Source: Atopobium sp. BS2
GTDB taxonomy: Bacteria; Actinomycetota; Coriobacteriia; Coriobacteriales; Atopobiaceae
Direction of reading: 5' to 3'
Assembly (NCBI RefSeq): GCF_000565075.1
Contig: NZ_JDFG01000013.1
Location: 1-40,937 of the forward strand
Length of the DNA stretch: 40,937 nt
Positions 1 through 8,907 of the stretch are shown here, piece by piece; positions within the stretch are counted from its first letter, which is position 1, and each line of letters begins with the position of its first letter. The translations under genes and the position numbers were made by a program. Under the pieces are notes generated by a model. It had not been told where the DNA came from. It worked only from the letters and a program-made list of their open reading frames with translations, and searched no databases.

Positions 1-3
1 TAA

Positions 4-40
4 AAGGACTGACCCCGGAGGAGTTCCGGAATCAGTCCTT
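4..40 (-). terminator. Terminator-like hairpin at window edge
   Basis: AAGGACTGA at 4-12 pairs with TCAGTCCTT at 32-40, and CCGGA at 15-19 pairs with TCCGG at 25-29. Read on the minus strand, the stem is followed by TTTTA, which fits a weak intrinsic terminator. The gene it would serve is not identified; it could equally be an IS-associated hairpin. Confidence 0.45.
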
Positions 41-130
41 AGTGGCCTAGGTCTTTATTAAATTCGTCCAAGTTTTGGGACGCAGTTCATATGCGGGTGG
101 AGAATACTTTTTTGCTTTGCAAATTAAAAT

Positions 131-182
131 CCTTCCTTCTAGCATAGCGATTGTTCAGGTCACTAATAGCCAAGAAGGAAGG
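131..182 (+). promoter_or_regulatory. IS200 leader stem that masks the tnpA RBS
   Basis: CCTTCCTTCT at 131-140 is the exact reverse complement of AGAAGGAAGG at 173-182, and the second arm is the Shine-Dalgarno region of the transposase start at 190. Pairing would hide the RBS. IS200 elements are known to limit transposase translation by a 5' stem-loop of this kind, so this is probably the element's own repression device. Confidence 0.7.
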
Positions 183-189
183 AGTAGCT

Positions 190-643
190 ATGGCACATAA
201 GGCCAATAGCCTTGCGCACACAAAATGGTTATGTAAATACCACATTGTGTTTACACCAAAGTATAGAAGGAAAGTCATTTATAACAAATATAGAGAAGAT
301 CTTCGAGAAATACTCAAGATGCTTTGTGACTGGAAAGGAGTAGAAATTCTTGAAGGTCACCTCATGCCAGATCACATACACATGCTTGTGAGTATCCCAC
401 CTAAGATAAGCGTTTCAAGTTTTATGGGTTACTTAAAAGGTAAAAGCTCACTGCTCATGTTTGATTACATGCAAACCTTAAATATAAGTATGGTAATAGA
501 AAGTTTTGGGCCGCAGCTACTATGTATCAACCGTAGGTCTTAATGAGGCGACAATAAGAAAATATATTCGAGAACAAGAAAACGCCGATCTAGCTCAGGA
601 TACATTAAGTTTGAAGGAATATGAAAATCCCTTCGATAAATAA
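190..643 (+). pseudogene. tnpA: IS200/IS605 Y1 transposase, frameshifted
   Basis: The start at 190 follows an AAGGAAGGAG RBS. The N-terminal half is a typical short IS200 transposase: a conserved YHIVFTPKYRRK segment, then MPDHIHML, which carries the HUH metal-binding motif. Near 465 the frame shifts to continue as HANLKYKYGNRKFWA, and near 517 a base is missing before YYVSTVGLNEAT. The last segment has IRKYIREQE, with the likely catalytic tyrosine, and ends in YENPFDK at 643. Joined, the pieces make about 150 residues, the usual family length. The two shifts make the enzyme inactive unless supplied in trans. Flanking hairpins suggest the element spans roughly 60-800, but I cannot fix its ends. 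Confidence 0.85.
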
Positions 644-800
644 TCTAGCAAGATAGCCAGTTTAACTGGCTGCCGGTGTTACATTGCTATTGTGACCTGA
701 ACGAAGTGAAGGGCAAAGGACTTGAGTCCTGGGCAAGTATACTTAGGGTTATACCCTAAGAACAAACCACTCGCTTTGCGGGTGGTTATGATTGTGTTTC
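644..800. repeat. Right-end hairpins of the IS200-like element
   Basis: Downstream of the transposase lie several stems: AGCCAGTTTAACTGGCT (656-672, palindromic), CTTAGGG/CCCTAAG (about 743-761), and AACCAC...GTGGTT around a CGCTTTGCG loop (about 765-787). Subterminal hairpins of this sort are what IS200/IS605 transposases recognise. The exact terminus is not determined. Confidence 0.4.
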
Positions 801-862
801 ACGCAAGATTCCGGTTTCTGTTACAAAAGCAGCTCCATTAGGCGTTGGCGCTAAGAAAATGT

Positions 863-961
863 GTCGAGTAGGTGAATCGGCGGCCCATAGAGGCTCTTCT
901 CGCGAGAAAAACACCTACTCGAAGCCATTCCTTAGCATATTTTGAGGTCAGGACCTCAAAA
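863..961. repeat. Two inverted repeats downstream of the NIF3 gene
   Basis: TCGAGTAGGTG (about 863-873) is matched by CACCTACTCGA (about 912-922). TTTTGAGGTC at 940-949 is matched by GACCTCAAAA at 952-961 with only two bases between. AAAACRCCTACT also recurs at about 908 and 958. No gene was seen in 801-1059. The second stem could act as a terminator for the minus-strand PTS operon, but it lacks a clear T-run. Confidence 0.45.
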
Positions 962-1059
962 CGCCTACTGCGCTGGACTCCAGACGCTTGAGCTATACCC
1001 ATCCTGTCGCGCGGACTCGGTTCTGAGTTGAGCGAGGAGATTTATAGGTGGGGCACTTC

Positions 1060-1941
1060 TCACTGTGTTTTCCCTTTATAAATGTCATTAAGCACATAGT
1101 TGAAGGGGTCTTTCATGGGAACAAAGGTGGCAGGAACGTCGTTCGTGCCTAACGCCTCAGGTAACCAGTTAACCATGTATTCCATACCCGGTTCCTCGGT
1201 ATTGAAGTGTCCGAGCGCGATGATGCACTTTTCTCGTCCGAACATCGCAGAATCGCGGATATACTCCTGTACGGTGAAGTCGGTCAGCTCCATGGTTACA
1301 AGGCAGTCTATGTCATGAGTCTCAGCGTACATGAGTTCATCATCGTCTGGCCCACCAATGAGATGCATCGGAAAATGGATACGGCTTACCATGGCTTCGG
1401 TATTGCCGATGATACGGGTTCCATTAAGTCCAAGTCTCCGTACGATGTAGACCGCCAAATCCATGGCTCTCATGGGCGGAATCTGATAATCAAGGGGCAT
1501 CGATGTGTCCTCCACACGGTAGTCAAGCCAACCGAGCTTACTTGCCAAGCCATAAAAGATACCATCTGCCATTTTGCCGTTGTCGATAGGCACCTGGGAG
1601 TGGATGTAGTCGTGGTTTCTCCATACGGCGCCATCCCACTCGTCAAGTAACGCCTTCTTTGCCTGGAAAGTCTTATTGAATGCCAAGAAGCCTTGCCGGT
1701 CTCCATGGTTCCAGAAGAGCGCCTCATGGCTGATAATGAGGTTATAGCCTAAGCGTTGGGCTTTACGGATGATGTCGCTTGTGGCCCAAATGCAGGTTAC
1801 GATGCCAGTGCATTCTTGGGTGACATTGCCGTAGAGTACTTGGTCACGCGTCCTGACAGCGTCGACTGGCCTCATGGAGTTGAAAGGATCCAACCCTCTG
1901 CTATAATCCTTGCATTTCTGGATGACTTCGCTAATGAGCAT
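1060..1941 (-). CDS. NIF3-family (DUF34) dinuclear-metal protein
   Basis: A 293-residue protein with the hallmarks of the NIF3/YbgI family, toroidal hexamers with a two-metal centre. SHEALFW near the N-terminus matches the family's conserved histidine region, and GHFNTEEPGMEY near the C-terminus matches the second conserved metal-binding block. The ATG at 1941 has a strong GGAGGT RBS about 7 nt upstream. It is the last gene of the PTS operon, 142 nt after the EIIA gene. The true substrate of NIF3 proteins is unsettled. Here the operon context suggests a link to sugar or sugar-phosphate metabolism, which is inference. Confidence 0.8.
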   Translation of the reverse strand: MLISEVIQKCKDYSRGLDPFNSMRPVDAVRTRDQVLYGNVTQECTGIVTCIWATSDIIRKAQRLGYNLIISHEALFWNHGDRQGFLAFNKTFQAKKALLDEWDGAVWRNHDYIHSQVPIDNGKMADGIFYGLASKLGWLDYRVEDTSMPLDYQIPPMRAMDLAVYIVRRLGLNGTRIIGNTEAMVSRIHFPMHLIGGPDDDELMYAETHDIDCLVTMELTDFTVQEYIRDSAMFGREKCIIALGHFNTEEPGMEYMVNWLPEALGTNDVPATFVPMKDPFNYVLNDIYKGKTQ

Positions 1942-1975
1942 AGGATACCTCCGTTCAAATAGATATCTGATAAAG

Positions 1976-2015
1976 AGGTATCCCTGATCTTTTAGAGAGA
2001 CCCTAAGGGATACCT
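1976..2015. repeat. Intercistronic 10-bp stem between EIIA and NIF3 genes
   Basis: AGGTATCCCT at 1976-1985 pairs with AGGGATACCT at 2006-2015, and further AGGGT/ACCCT repeats lie at 2000-2050. On the minus strand the stem is followed by CTCTTTAT, so it could be a partial terminator or processing stem that lowers NIF3 expression relative to the PTS genes. Confidence 0.45.
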
Positions 2016-2083
2016 CAAGGATACATAGGGTCTAAACACTTAGGGTTTAAACACCTGCGGCCTATATCTTAGATGCCTGCGTC

Positions 2084-2485
2084 TTATTCATCGTCCCTAT
2101 CAATATCGGCAACTGCCGTATTCATGAGCACCATGGACTGACGTGCTATATCGATTGCCGTCTCTATGGTAGTCTCGGTAAGCGGTTCATCGGCGAAGGC
2201 AAGTTCCAGTGCAAGCGCGACGTTAGTCCCTGCAATAAGGAATACATGATCGTTTATGTAAGGGGCAAATGCCTGGTTGACGCTACCTTGCATGATGTCG
2301 GCAAGAACGATGACTTCGTCCTTGGGGTCAATGTCCGCAAACACTTCAGCTATTTGCTTGGAGATCGGTGTCTCGTCGATATAGGCACAGATGACGGTCA
2401 ATCCCTCAAGGTTACCAATGTAGGCCATAGTATCGGCTAAACCCTCGGCAAAGCGGTGATGCGAAGCAAGAATGATGTGTCTCAC
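2084..2485 (-). CDS. PTS mannose/fructose/sorbose family EIIA
   Basis: A 133-residue cytoplasmic phosphocarrier. I chose the GTG at 2485 because it gives the family-typical start (RHIILASHHRFAEG) and has GGGAGA about 7 nt upstream; an ATG at 2539 would add an atypical 18-residue extension. The first histidine of SHHRFAEG (about residue 9) aligns with the phosphorylated histidine of EIIA-Man. IVLADIMQGSVNQA corresponds to the family's conserved LTDLLGGSP-type loop. It accepts phosphate from HPr and passes it to EIIB. It lies 153 nt downstream of the EIID gene, so it may be translated at a separate level. Confidence 0.85.
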   Translation of the reverse strand: MRHIILASHHRFAEGLADTMAYIGNLEGLTVICAYIDETPISKQIAEVFADIDPKDEVIVLADIMQGSVNQAFAPYINDHVFLIAGTNVALALELAFADEPLTETTIETAIDIARQSMVLMNTAVADIDRDDE

Positions 2486-2599
2486 AGTGGTTCTCCCAAT
2501 GATTTCGTGCCTGAGAGCGGGTCCATACACATGGGCCACTACATCTAAACATTACAAAAATCCAACAATACAAAAGCCCAAAGATCTCTCAAAGAGGAT

Positions 2600-2625
2600 G
2601 GACGGCAACAGTTACGAGGCCGTCC
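2600..2625. repeat. Hairpin between EIID and EIIA genes
   Basis: GGACGGC at 2600-2606 pairs with GCCGTCC at 2619-2625. There is no T-run on the minus strand, so it is more likely an mRNA stabilising or processing stem than a full terminator. It occupies the only sizeable gap inside the PTS structural genes. Confidence 0.4.
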
Positions 2626-2638
2626 AAAAGGACATTGC

Positions 2639-3523
2639 CTATCCTAGGATGCCAAAGGCGGCGCAAAGACAGCTGATGGCGATGATCCCAAGGATAACAA
2701 AGGAGAGGTTTGCTCCTTTCTTGATCAAACGATATACGATGGCTGTGGCGATAATTCCTAGTAGATTGGGGAAGATTAGGTCGATCACGCCTTCTTGGAT
2801 TAGCAGTGAGATGTCTCCGTAGGTAAATACAAGCGGGGTATGTATGACCACGTTGGAATATATGAGTGAACCTACGACCATCAGACCTAGGATCGAAGCG
2901 GCTTCGGTGAGGACTGAGATCTTGTCGGCCATGGTTGTGATGACCGAGACTCCCGCATTATAACCCTGATTGTAGTTTTGCAAACGCCACACGAGAAAAG
3001 CCAACCATACGGCAATCCACAAGAAGATACCTATAGGACTGCCCTCTGTGGCCATATAACTTGCGATAGAACCCAAGATGGTAGGTGGGAGGATCCAGCA
3101 GAAAACGTCGCCGACGCCGGAAATTGGACCCATGAGGCCGACCTTAAGATCATTTTCAGCTTGCATCCCGGCTTCGTGACTGGTGTCCTCAAGGGCAAGA
3201 CCGGCACCTAACACCAGGCCGCATACAGGAGGCGTGGCGTTAAACACGCAATCGAGTTGGTTAAGGACGGCTTTATTAAAGGCGTCCTCGTTTCCACCGT
3301 AGATTTTTCGGAGTGCATAGAACGAGGCAAAAGTAGCACAGGGGGCGTTTTGTGTGGCATAGGAGTAGGAGATGGTATCTGCAAGCCACATGCGGTGCGA
3401 ACAGATGTCTAAGTCTTCTTTGGTGAGTACTGGCGTGTAGGTACCATCGGGTAGCGGGGTAGGTATGGGCTCTTTGAAGTCTGTTGCTGAGATGTTTTTT
3501 GGTTTAAGAAATCCGTTACTCAT
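2639..3523 (-). CDS. PTS mannose/fructose/sorbose family EIID
   Basis: A 294-residue membrane component that forms the sugar channel together with EIIC. The start at 3523 (MSNGFLKPKN) follows GGAGGT with suitable spacing and overlaps the EIIC stop by 8 nt, which points to translational coupling. Family features include the soluble N-terminal half with a PCATFASFYALRKIYGG segment and the GLMGPISGVGDVFCW region. Hydrophobic helices in the C-terminal half end in LGIIAISCLCAAFGILG. Length is near the family norm of about 280 residues. The substrate cannot be told from sequence alone. Confidence 0.88.
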   Translation of the reverse strand: MSNGFLKPKNISATDFKEPIPTPLPDGTYTPVLTKEDLDICSHRMWLADTISYSYATQNAPCATFASFYALRKIYGGNEDAFNKAVLNQLDCVFNATPPVCGLVLGAGLALEDTSHEAGMQAENDLKVGLMGPISGVGDVFCWILPPTILGSIASYMATEGSPIGIFLWIAVWLAFLVWRLQNYNQGYNAGVSVITTMADKISVLTEAASILGLMVVGSLIYSNVVIHTPLVFTYGDISLLIQEGVIDLIFPNLLGIIATAIVYRLIKKGANLSFVILGIIAISCLCAAFGILG

Positions 3524-4307
3524 CTTCGAGTTCACCTCCGTCGGTAGCCGTGGCAACTTGGCTGCCAGCGACACCCTCAGTGTGTAGTTTGAAGTAGCAG
3601 ACGGCAACAATCATGCCGATAAGAGCAATGGGGAGAATGGGTAGGCGTAGCCATGCGGCACATACGAAGCCGGCGACCACGAATGCCCAGAACTTTTTGA
3701 GCGGCATGAAGGTAAGCAACACTGCAAAGCCTGTGCAAGGTAGGATGCCGGCAGCAACGTTGAGGCCCTTTGTGAACCATTCGGGCATTATGGCGAGAAT
3801 CGTTTCGACTGCGGGTTGGCCAAAGAAGATCACGATGGCCATGGGTAGGGCGCCTTGAAGGAAGAGATAAAGATGGGATAGGAAGAAAGAACGCAGCATC
3901 TTGTCATATTCCCGCTTCTCTGCATAACCACGCATTACACGAAAGACCCAGGAGTTGTAGATCTTAAAGAGCACATCAAGTTGAACGTAGAGCATAGCCA
4001 CTGCGATACCTACGGTAAGTCCTACTGAGATATCACCGTTTCCAGTGGTGATGGCGATAACGGTGGCCACCAAGCCGGCCATGCCATAGTCGGGGGCAGA
4101 AGAACCACCTAAACCTACGGCACCCATGGACATAAGCTGGATGGTGCCGCCCACCACAAGGCCGGTGTAGGGATCGCCAAGGATGATACCTGCAAGCCAA
4201 CAAAAGAGCACATGCATAAGAGGAAACGTTTGGGTTGAGTAGTAGTCCAAAGCACGGATACCTGAGAGCAGGATAATCAAGAATGCTTGGAGTATAGTAA
4301 CTGCCAT
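3516..4307 (-). CDS. PTS mannose/fructose/sorbose family EIIC
   Basis: A 263-residue polytopic membrane protein starting MAVTILQAFLIILLSG. Its GDPYTGLVVGGTIQLMSMG segment is characteristic of EIIC-Man/Sor, and it carries several further hydrophobic helices. It starts 16 nt after the EIIB stop and has an AAAGGTGG RBS. With EIID it moves the sugar across the membrane while EIIB phosphorylates it. The C-terminus ends in an acidic tail (GGELEDE) that overlaps the EIID start. Confidence 0.88.
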   Translation of the reverse strand: MAVTILQAFLIILLSGIRALDYYSTQTFPLMHVLFCWLAGIILGDPYTGLVVGGTIQLMSMGAVGLGGSSAPDYGMAGLVATVIAITTGNGDISVGLTVGIAVAMLYVQLDVLFKIYNSWVFRVMRGYAEKREYDKMLRSFFLSHLYLFLQGALPMAIVIFFGQPAVETILAIMPEWFTKGLNVAAGILPCTGFAVLLTFMPLKKFWAFVVAGFVCAAWLRLPILPIALIGMIVAVCYFKLHTEGVAGSQVATATDGGELEDE

Positions 4308-4323
4308 TATTTACCACCTTTCT

Positions 4324-4818
4324 TTAAAGAGGGATGTACTCAGAGATGGGAATTGACTTGTCGGTAGTCATATAGCGAACCTCGACGTTGGTACCTGCCC
4401 TGGCAATGGCTTGGTAGATGGGGATTTGCCCATGTTTGATGAATACCCGGCGTCCCGCCTGGATGCCGTTTCCCGTTTCGTCGCCCGTAGGCAGCTGAGT
4501 GAGGCCTAACGTGAGTATGGGTACTTTCTGCCCCAGCTCAATGAGATCGAGAAAGACCTGTGGATCGGCGGCGATCACAAAGACTGTGTGGCCGTCATAC
4601 TTACCAGCTGCGAAATTTGCGTAGGCCGTCTCACGCGAAATGATCGAGAGCGCTTGGCCGGATGGCTTTGACATCCTCATAGCACCTTTACGCACTTCGT
4701 CACCGGCGGTGGCATCATCAATGACCATGGTGCGCTGTGTTGCGTACATTGGACACCAGTAGCTCTGAACGATGCCGTGCAGAAGGCGGTAGTCGATCCT
4801 TCCTGCCTTAATGCCCAT
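4324..4818 (-). CDS. PTS mannose/fructose/sorbose family EIIB
   Basis: A 164-residue cytoplasmic phosphotransfer protein. The start at 4818 follows AAAGGAG about 9 nt upstream. GRIDYRLLHGIVQSYW is the canonical N-terminal EIIB-Man motif, and the histidine of LLHGIV (about residue 14) is the expected phosphorylation site. PILTLG and the GRRVFIKHGQI stretch fit the C-terminal half of the fold. It lies 58 nt downstream of the LevR-like regulator gene and 16 nt upstream of the EIIC gene, so all are probably cotranscribed. Confidence 0.88.
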   Translation of the reverse strand: MGIKAGRIDYRLLHGIVQSYWCPMYATQRTMVIDDATAGDEVRKGAMRMSKPSGQALSIISRETAYANFAAGKYDGHTVFVIAADPQVFLDLIELGQKVPILTLGLTQLPTGDETGNGIQAGRRVFIKHGQIPIYQAIARAGTNVEVRYMTTDKSIPISEYIPL

Positions 4819-4876
4819 ACTTATTACTCCTTTCTTTGTCCTTTCCATATCTTTTTGTAAACCATGCGCATACGAC

Positions 4877-7627
4877 CTATTCGTCGAGAAGGGAATCGCC
4901 TCCAACCTGAGCAATATCTTTGGGCGTCGCAGCCACTTGGTTTCCATAGATAAAATCGTGTACATAGGCAATTTCGCTTATCGGAATCTCGACTTTGTAA
5001 CGTTGGCAAAGATCCTTGAAAGACTCACGGAACCACTCTATGAACTCGGGATATCTGGTGACAGGAACCTCACTGGGGGGATGCGTGTCAATGAAGTTTT
5101 TGGTTACAAGGCGCTCAATGAGGCCACAAAGGTGTACATAGATACCGATGATTTTGCGCTGCTCTATGCGTTTACCTAGGAAATCTTGTAGGCGGCGTAG
5201 GCCGCGGTCAGCCTCGGCATAGAGGCGTTCGGGATTAAGAATGGTGATGGACTCAACCACGCTACGCAGCGTCACATTTCGTAATAGCTCACGATGGAAA
5301 TGAGCAATGCCTTCAGGACCGAGTGTTGATCCGAGTGCTTTATCAAGGACCTCTGATGAACCATTGGCGATAATATCCTCAAGACCGACAAAGGGAATAC
5401 TTGGGATACCCGGATCCATGGTGCCCATGACGGCGCATACACGATAGCTGCTAAAGACCGTGGCATTGGAGCCGTTGCGCAACAAATCGTAGAAATCGGT
5501 CGTTACGAGGTGTGCTGAGAGTTCGTTAGGCAGGCTTGAGGCCACCAGTTGACGGATACGTTCAGCTGCGTCGTTGCCATTCTCGGAACAAAAAATTACG
5601 GCATCATGGTTGCGTGCACCGCGTAGGACATGCCATGTGGGGGTGAGTACTTGAAGCGAGCGGGTGAGTACCTCACCTATGTCTTCGGACGATATGAGAG
5701 CCGAACCGACCTCAAGTGCCATACCGGTGGAGACGTTGTTGATCATATAGAGGTCCCCATTGGCGATACCATGGACGGCTTTGTCGATTTCTGAAAGTGT
5801 GCCCATATCAACAAGTATGGCTATCGTAGGGGCGTAGGCGTATCGCTCAAGCAGGCGCGAGAGTTGTCCTGTGACATCAGAGACCCGCTGGTCATAGGCC
5901 ATGTCAATAGCGTCGAAGACGCGTCGGTGTAGAATGCGGTTCGCTGCATCGGCGATGCTTGTGGCAGTGGAGTAACCGTGGGCAAGGATAATGCCTACAT
6001 TTTGTCTACCCGTATGCGCGGAGTCGACCGCCTCTTTTACGTCTATGAAGAGGAGGATTTGCGAGAGCACATCAATCTCTACACCTAAAGCATTCATCGT
6101 TTCGGCTTTGATATGGTTAACGATAACGGCGGCTGTACGTGACCGTTTTGTGAGCAAGGCGAGAAGTGCCTGCAAATCAGTTGTGTTTGAGGTACGCCAG
6201 CGTGCGACGCCGGCTTCGCCCCACAGTTGGAGACAAAGCGACTGTGAAAGAGTATGGCAGGCCTTGCGGGAAAGCTCGATGCCATATGTGGAATCGGCCC
6301 GTTCAAAAAGGGGATTGAGCACCTGTTCGTAGGAAGCAAGGCGTGGGTTGGTGGAGTTTGCCTCAAAGTTAAGGTAATCCTCGTATTGATGCACGGTTTC
6401 AAGTGCGGAGGCAATGAGCTCGTCAAAAGATATCTTACCGCCTTGATGCGCATGATAGGCATCAAGAATAGTTTGGAAGTATCGTATCGCCCGCGATCTA
6501 ATATCTGATGAACTACGTTTGTCTCCGGTTACGAGCTTGTCATCATCTTCCTGTACCGTGCTTGTGCTTAATATCGCGGCCGGTAAGTTATACGCGTGGA
6601 TAACCAAATGCTTGTCGGTGCGGTTGAGGTAGGCGCTAGCACAACAGTTAGTGATGCAGGTACGTAAACCGTCCACATTGTCTGAGAAAGGAGCCTCTAC
6701 AAGCGAGCGAAGGGCACCACGGCTGATGGCTATATCGGAGTCGACATGGCGACTTTCAATGCGTAGGAAATGCATTATTAGATCAGTGCGTTCGTCACCG
6801 GTGCGTTCTTTAAGGGAAGGTATGTTTACGACAATAGGTACCAGATGCGTGACCTGATGGATAATGGGGTTATTCGGTGGCAACGACGTGGAAAGGACGA
6901 TGCGTGCGGACGGGACGGCGTGGATGTCGTGCAAGGGATCTGTGGTATGGCGCAAGTGCGTGAGTATGAGATTGCGTGAAATCTGCGAAAGGTGTTCAAA
7001 ACCTGCTAGGTAAACAATGCCACCCGATGTCTCATTAAGGTGTCCGAACCTGTCTTTGGTACCCAGGAGGTCAGCAGCGAAACGCTCATCGTCGGTGGCA
7101 TAATCAGCGCAGTCTATTGCAACATAGGTGGCTTTTGAAGGTAGTATCCCCACGTTTATACCGTAATCAAACATGAGATGCGAAAGCAGAGCTTTGCCTG
7201 TGCCCGGTTCACCTATGATGAGTACGGGTAGGCCATTAGTGGGATAGCGGATGGCGCTTTTTAGTTGTTCGATGCAGGGGGCAAGTGAGAGGTCATGGCC
7301 GATGGCTCTGTCGAAGTCATGACGGGTGCCATAACCAATGGTCGACATAAGGTCCGAGATGGAGGCATATTCAGCGCGGTCAAGTTTAACCTGTAAATAG
7401 CGTTCCAAACCCCTCTTATGCATAAAGACTACCGGGCGCGTATTAATTTTGATGACAAACCCTTCACGTACCAGATCATTTAGATACTGGCTGGCAAGGT
7501 TTCGTGAGACATTGATATCAGAGGCAATACGGGCTGTAGTGAAGGGGTCAAGTTTTTGTGGGTTAAGATGTCGAGTGATGGTATCTAAGTGTCTGAGTAA
7601 TTCCTGTTTGGTATCCATCGCAGCCAT
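4877..7627 (-). CDS. LevR/ManR-like PTS-controlled transcription activator
   Basis: A 916-residue multidomain regulator. I place the start at 7627 because AAAGGAGG lies about 8 nt upstream; an ATG at 7705 (GAAAGGAAA upstream) would add 26 residues. Domains: HTH at about 25-60 (ARIASDINVSRNLASQYL), AAA+ module at about 125-300 with Walker A GEPGTGK at 139-145, PRD-like region at about 420-500, EIIA-Man-like domain at about 545-680 with AHGYSTATS (His near 550), then an EIIB-like segment and a C-terminal PRD. The GAFTGA loop that contacts sigma-54 is absent, and the Walker B region reads YLAGFEHLS instead of FLDEIHRLP. Actinomycetota generally lack sigma-54, so this protein probably works without it. 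It heads the PTS operon and likely responds to PTS phosphorylation. Confidence 0.85.
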   Translation of the reverse strand: MAAMDTKQELLRHLDTITRHLNPQKLDPFTTARIASDINVSRNLASQYLNDLVREGFVIKINTRPVVFMHKRGLERYLQVKLDRAEYASISDLMSTIGYGTRHDFDRAIGHDLSLAPCIEQLKSAIRYPTNGLPVLIIGEPGTGKALLSHLMFDYGINVGILPSKATYVAIDCADYATDDERFAADLLGTKDRFGHLNETSGGIVYLAGFEHLSQISRNLILTHLRHTTDPLHDIHAVPSARIVLSTSLPPNNPIIHQVTHLVPIVVNIPSLKERTGDERTDLIMHFLRIESRHVDSDIAISRGALRSLVEAPFSDNVDGLRTCITNCCASAYLNRTDKHLVIHAYNLPAAILSTSTVQEDDDKLVTGDKRSSSDIRSRAIRYFQTILDAYHAHQGGKISFDELIASALETVHQYEDYLNFEANSTNPRLASYEQVLNPLFERADSTYGIELSRKACHTLSQSLCLQLWGEAGVARWRTSNTTDLQALLALLTKRSRTAAVIVNHIKAETMNALGVEIDVLSQILLFIDVKEAVDSAHTGRQNVGIILAHGYSTATSIADAANRILHRRVFDAIDMAYDQRVSDVTGQLSRLLERYAYAPTIAILVDMGTLSEIDKAVHGIANGDLYMINNVSTGMALEVGSALISSEDIGEVLTRSLQVLTPTWHVLRGARNHDAVIFCSENGNDAAERIRQLVASSLPNELSAHLVTTDFYDLLRNGSNATVFSSYRVCAVMGTMDPGIPSIPFVGLEDIIANGSSEVLDKALGSTLGPEGIAHFHRELLRNVTLRSVVESITILNPERLYAEADRGLRRLQDFLGKRIEQRKIIGIYVHLCGLIERLVTKNFIDTHPPSEVPVTRYPEFIEWFRESFKDLCQRYKVEIPISEIAYVHDFIYGNQVAATPKDIAQVGGDSLLDE

Positions 7628-7880
7628 TCTATGCCCCTCCTTTCGACAATGATCAAGATACGGCGGCGCATCGCTACTCTTTTTCTGTTTCTGTGTTTTC
7701 GTCATAATCGTTTTCCTTTCGACAGCATTGCATGGCGATGAACTCGGATTTATAGATATCTCGACACATATTCTCGACACTGTCCTAGAGGTACTCAAGT
7801 ACAGAGGGACTTATATCGAATGTTTATGGGTGTGGATCAGCAGTACTTCTCGCATTCCGCTTCTTGCCGTTTGCCGAGAA

Positions 7881-8890
7881 TGACCTGTGTCAAGATTTCG
7901 GACACGAAAAATCCGGGGTTTATGCCGCCCACAACACCTCCCTCGGCTCCGACAACGCGCTCTCGAAGCGCTCGAAGGACTCGTCCATCACGTCGGCCGG
8001 CACCCTGTAGCCGATTGTCGAGTGGGAGCGCCTGCGGTTGTAGAGGACTCTATGGAGCCGCCCACGGCGAACCCCGCCTCCTCGCGCGTGGCAGACGAGC
8101 GGCGGCAGTACATCTCGCTCTTGAGGACCGCGAAGAAGGACCCTGCCGCCGCGTTGTCGTGGCGGCTGCTGGTGCGGCCACACGAGAGCCCCACGTCGTC
8201 TTCCCTGGCCCACGACGCCAGAGCCCCGAGGTGCACTGGCTGCCGCGGCCGCTGTGGAAGATGGCCCTTCGGCCTTGTGGCCGCGCCTGCGGGCCAGCCC
8301 GAGGGCCGAGACGACTATGTCGGCGGAGACATGTACCCGGACACACGCCCACCCGACCGCCATGCGGGTGTTGAGGTCTATCACGGTGGCCAGGGACAGC
8401 CGGCCCTGCCCCGTGCACAGGTAGGTGATGTCGCCCACGAGCTTGTAGGTGGGCACGGGGCTGGTGAAGTCGCACGCCACCAGGTCCGGCTTCAGGGGCG
8501 CGCCCTCATCAGGTATCGTGGTGCGCTCCTCAGCGTTGGGTGTCACGCCGCGTATGCCCAGCTCGCGCATGCACTTGCGCACGCGGTAGAGCGTCACGAA
8601 CCCGAGTTCGGGCGGCAGGAACGCGTTCACCATGCGCGCCCCGAAGCGGCGGTCGCTCTCAAGCCACACGCGCTTCACGGCGTCGTGCACGTGGCCCCAC
8701 TCGTCCGTGGGCGCGCCGTTGGCCAGCCACGAGTAGAAGCCCAACCTGGACACCTCGAGCAGCCTTGCTATCATCTTAACCGGGTATTCGGCCTTCTCCG
8801 CTAGCATCAGGTGGTACCTGTCTACAACCTTTGCTCTTTGACAAAGAGGACCGCAGCTTTTTTCAGGAACTCGTTCTCCATCTCCGGCAA
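7881..8890 (-). mobile_element. IS3-family element, truncated, transposase broken
   Basis: The left end is probably at 7881, where TGACCTGTGTCAAG resembles IS3-family terminal repeats. orfB runs leftward to a stop at 7920. Its N-terminal part (MLAEKAEYPVKMIARLLEVS) and the first catalytic block (GDITYLCTGQG) are intact. After HKAEG near 8263 the frame changes to give IFHSGRGSQCTSG, changes again near 8235 to LGALASWAREDDVGLS, and near 8045 returns as VLYNRRRSHSTIGY. The usual catalytic FHSDRGSQ reads FHSGRGSQ, so the second Asp is also lost. Only the last residues of orfA (ENEFLKKAAVLFVKEQRL) remain; the rest is missing, and a plus-strand gene abuts at about 8889. Confidence 0.85.
8857..8863 (-). 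other. A6G slippery heptamer for orfA-orfB frameshifting
   Basis: On the minus strand the orfA tail contains CTG AAA AAA GCT, an A-AAA-AAG heptamer at the orfA/orfB overlap. IS3-family elements use such sites for programmed -1 frameshifting to make the OrfAB fusion transposase. Because the downstream catalytic domain is ruined, it is a relic here. Confidence 0.7.
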
Positions 8891-8907
8891 CGATGCGACT
8901 GTCGCCA

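Noticed and set aside
7887-8804. Long GC-rich plus-strand frames opposite the IS3 transposase
   Set aside because: Proline- and arginine-rich composition typical of antisense frames, no RBS and no family resemblance.
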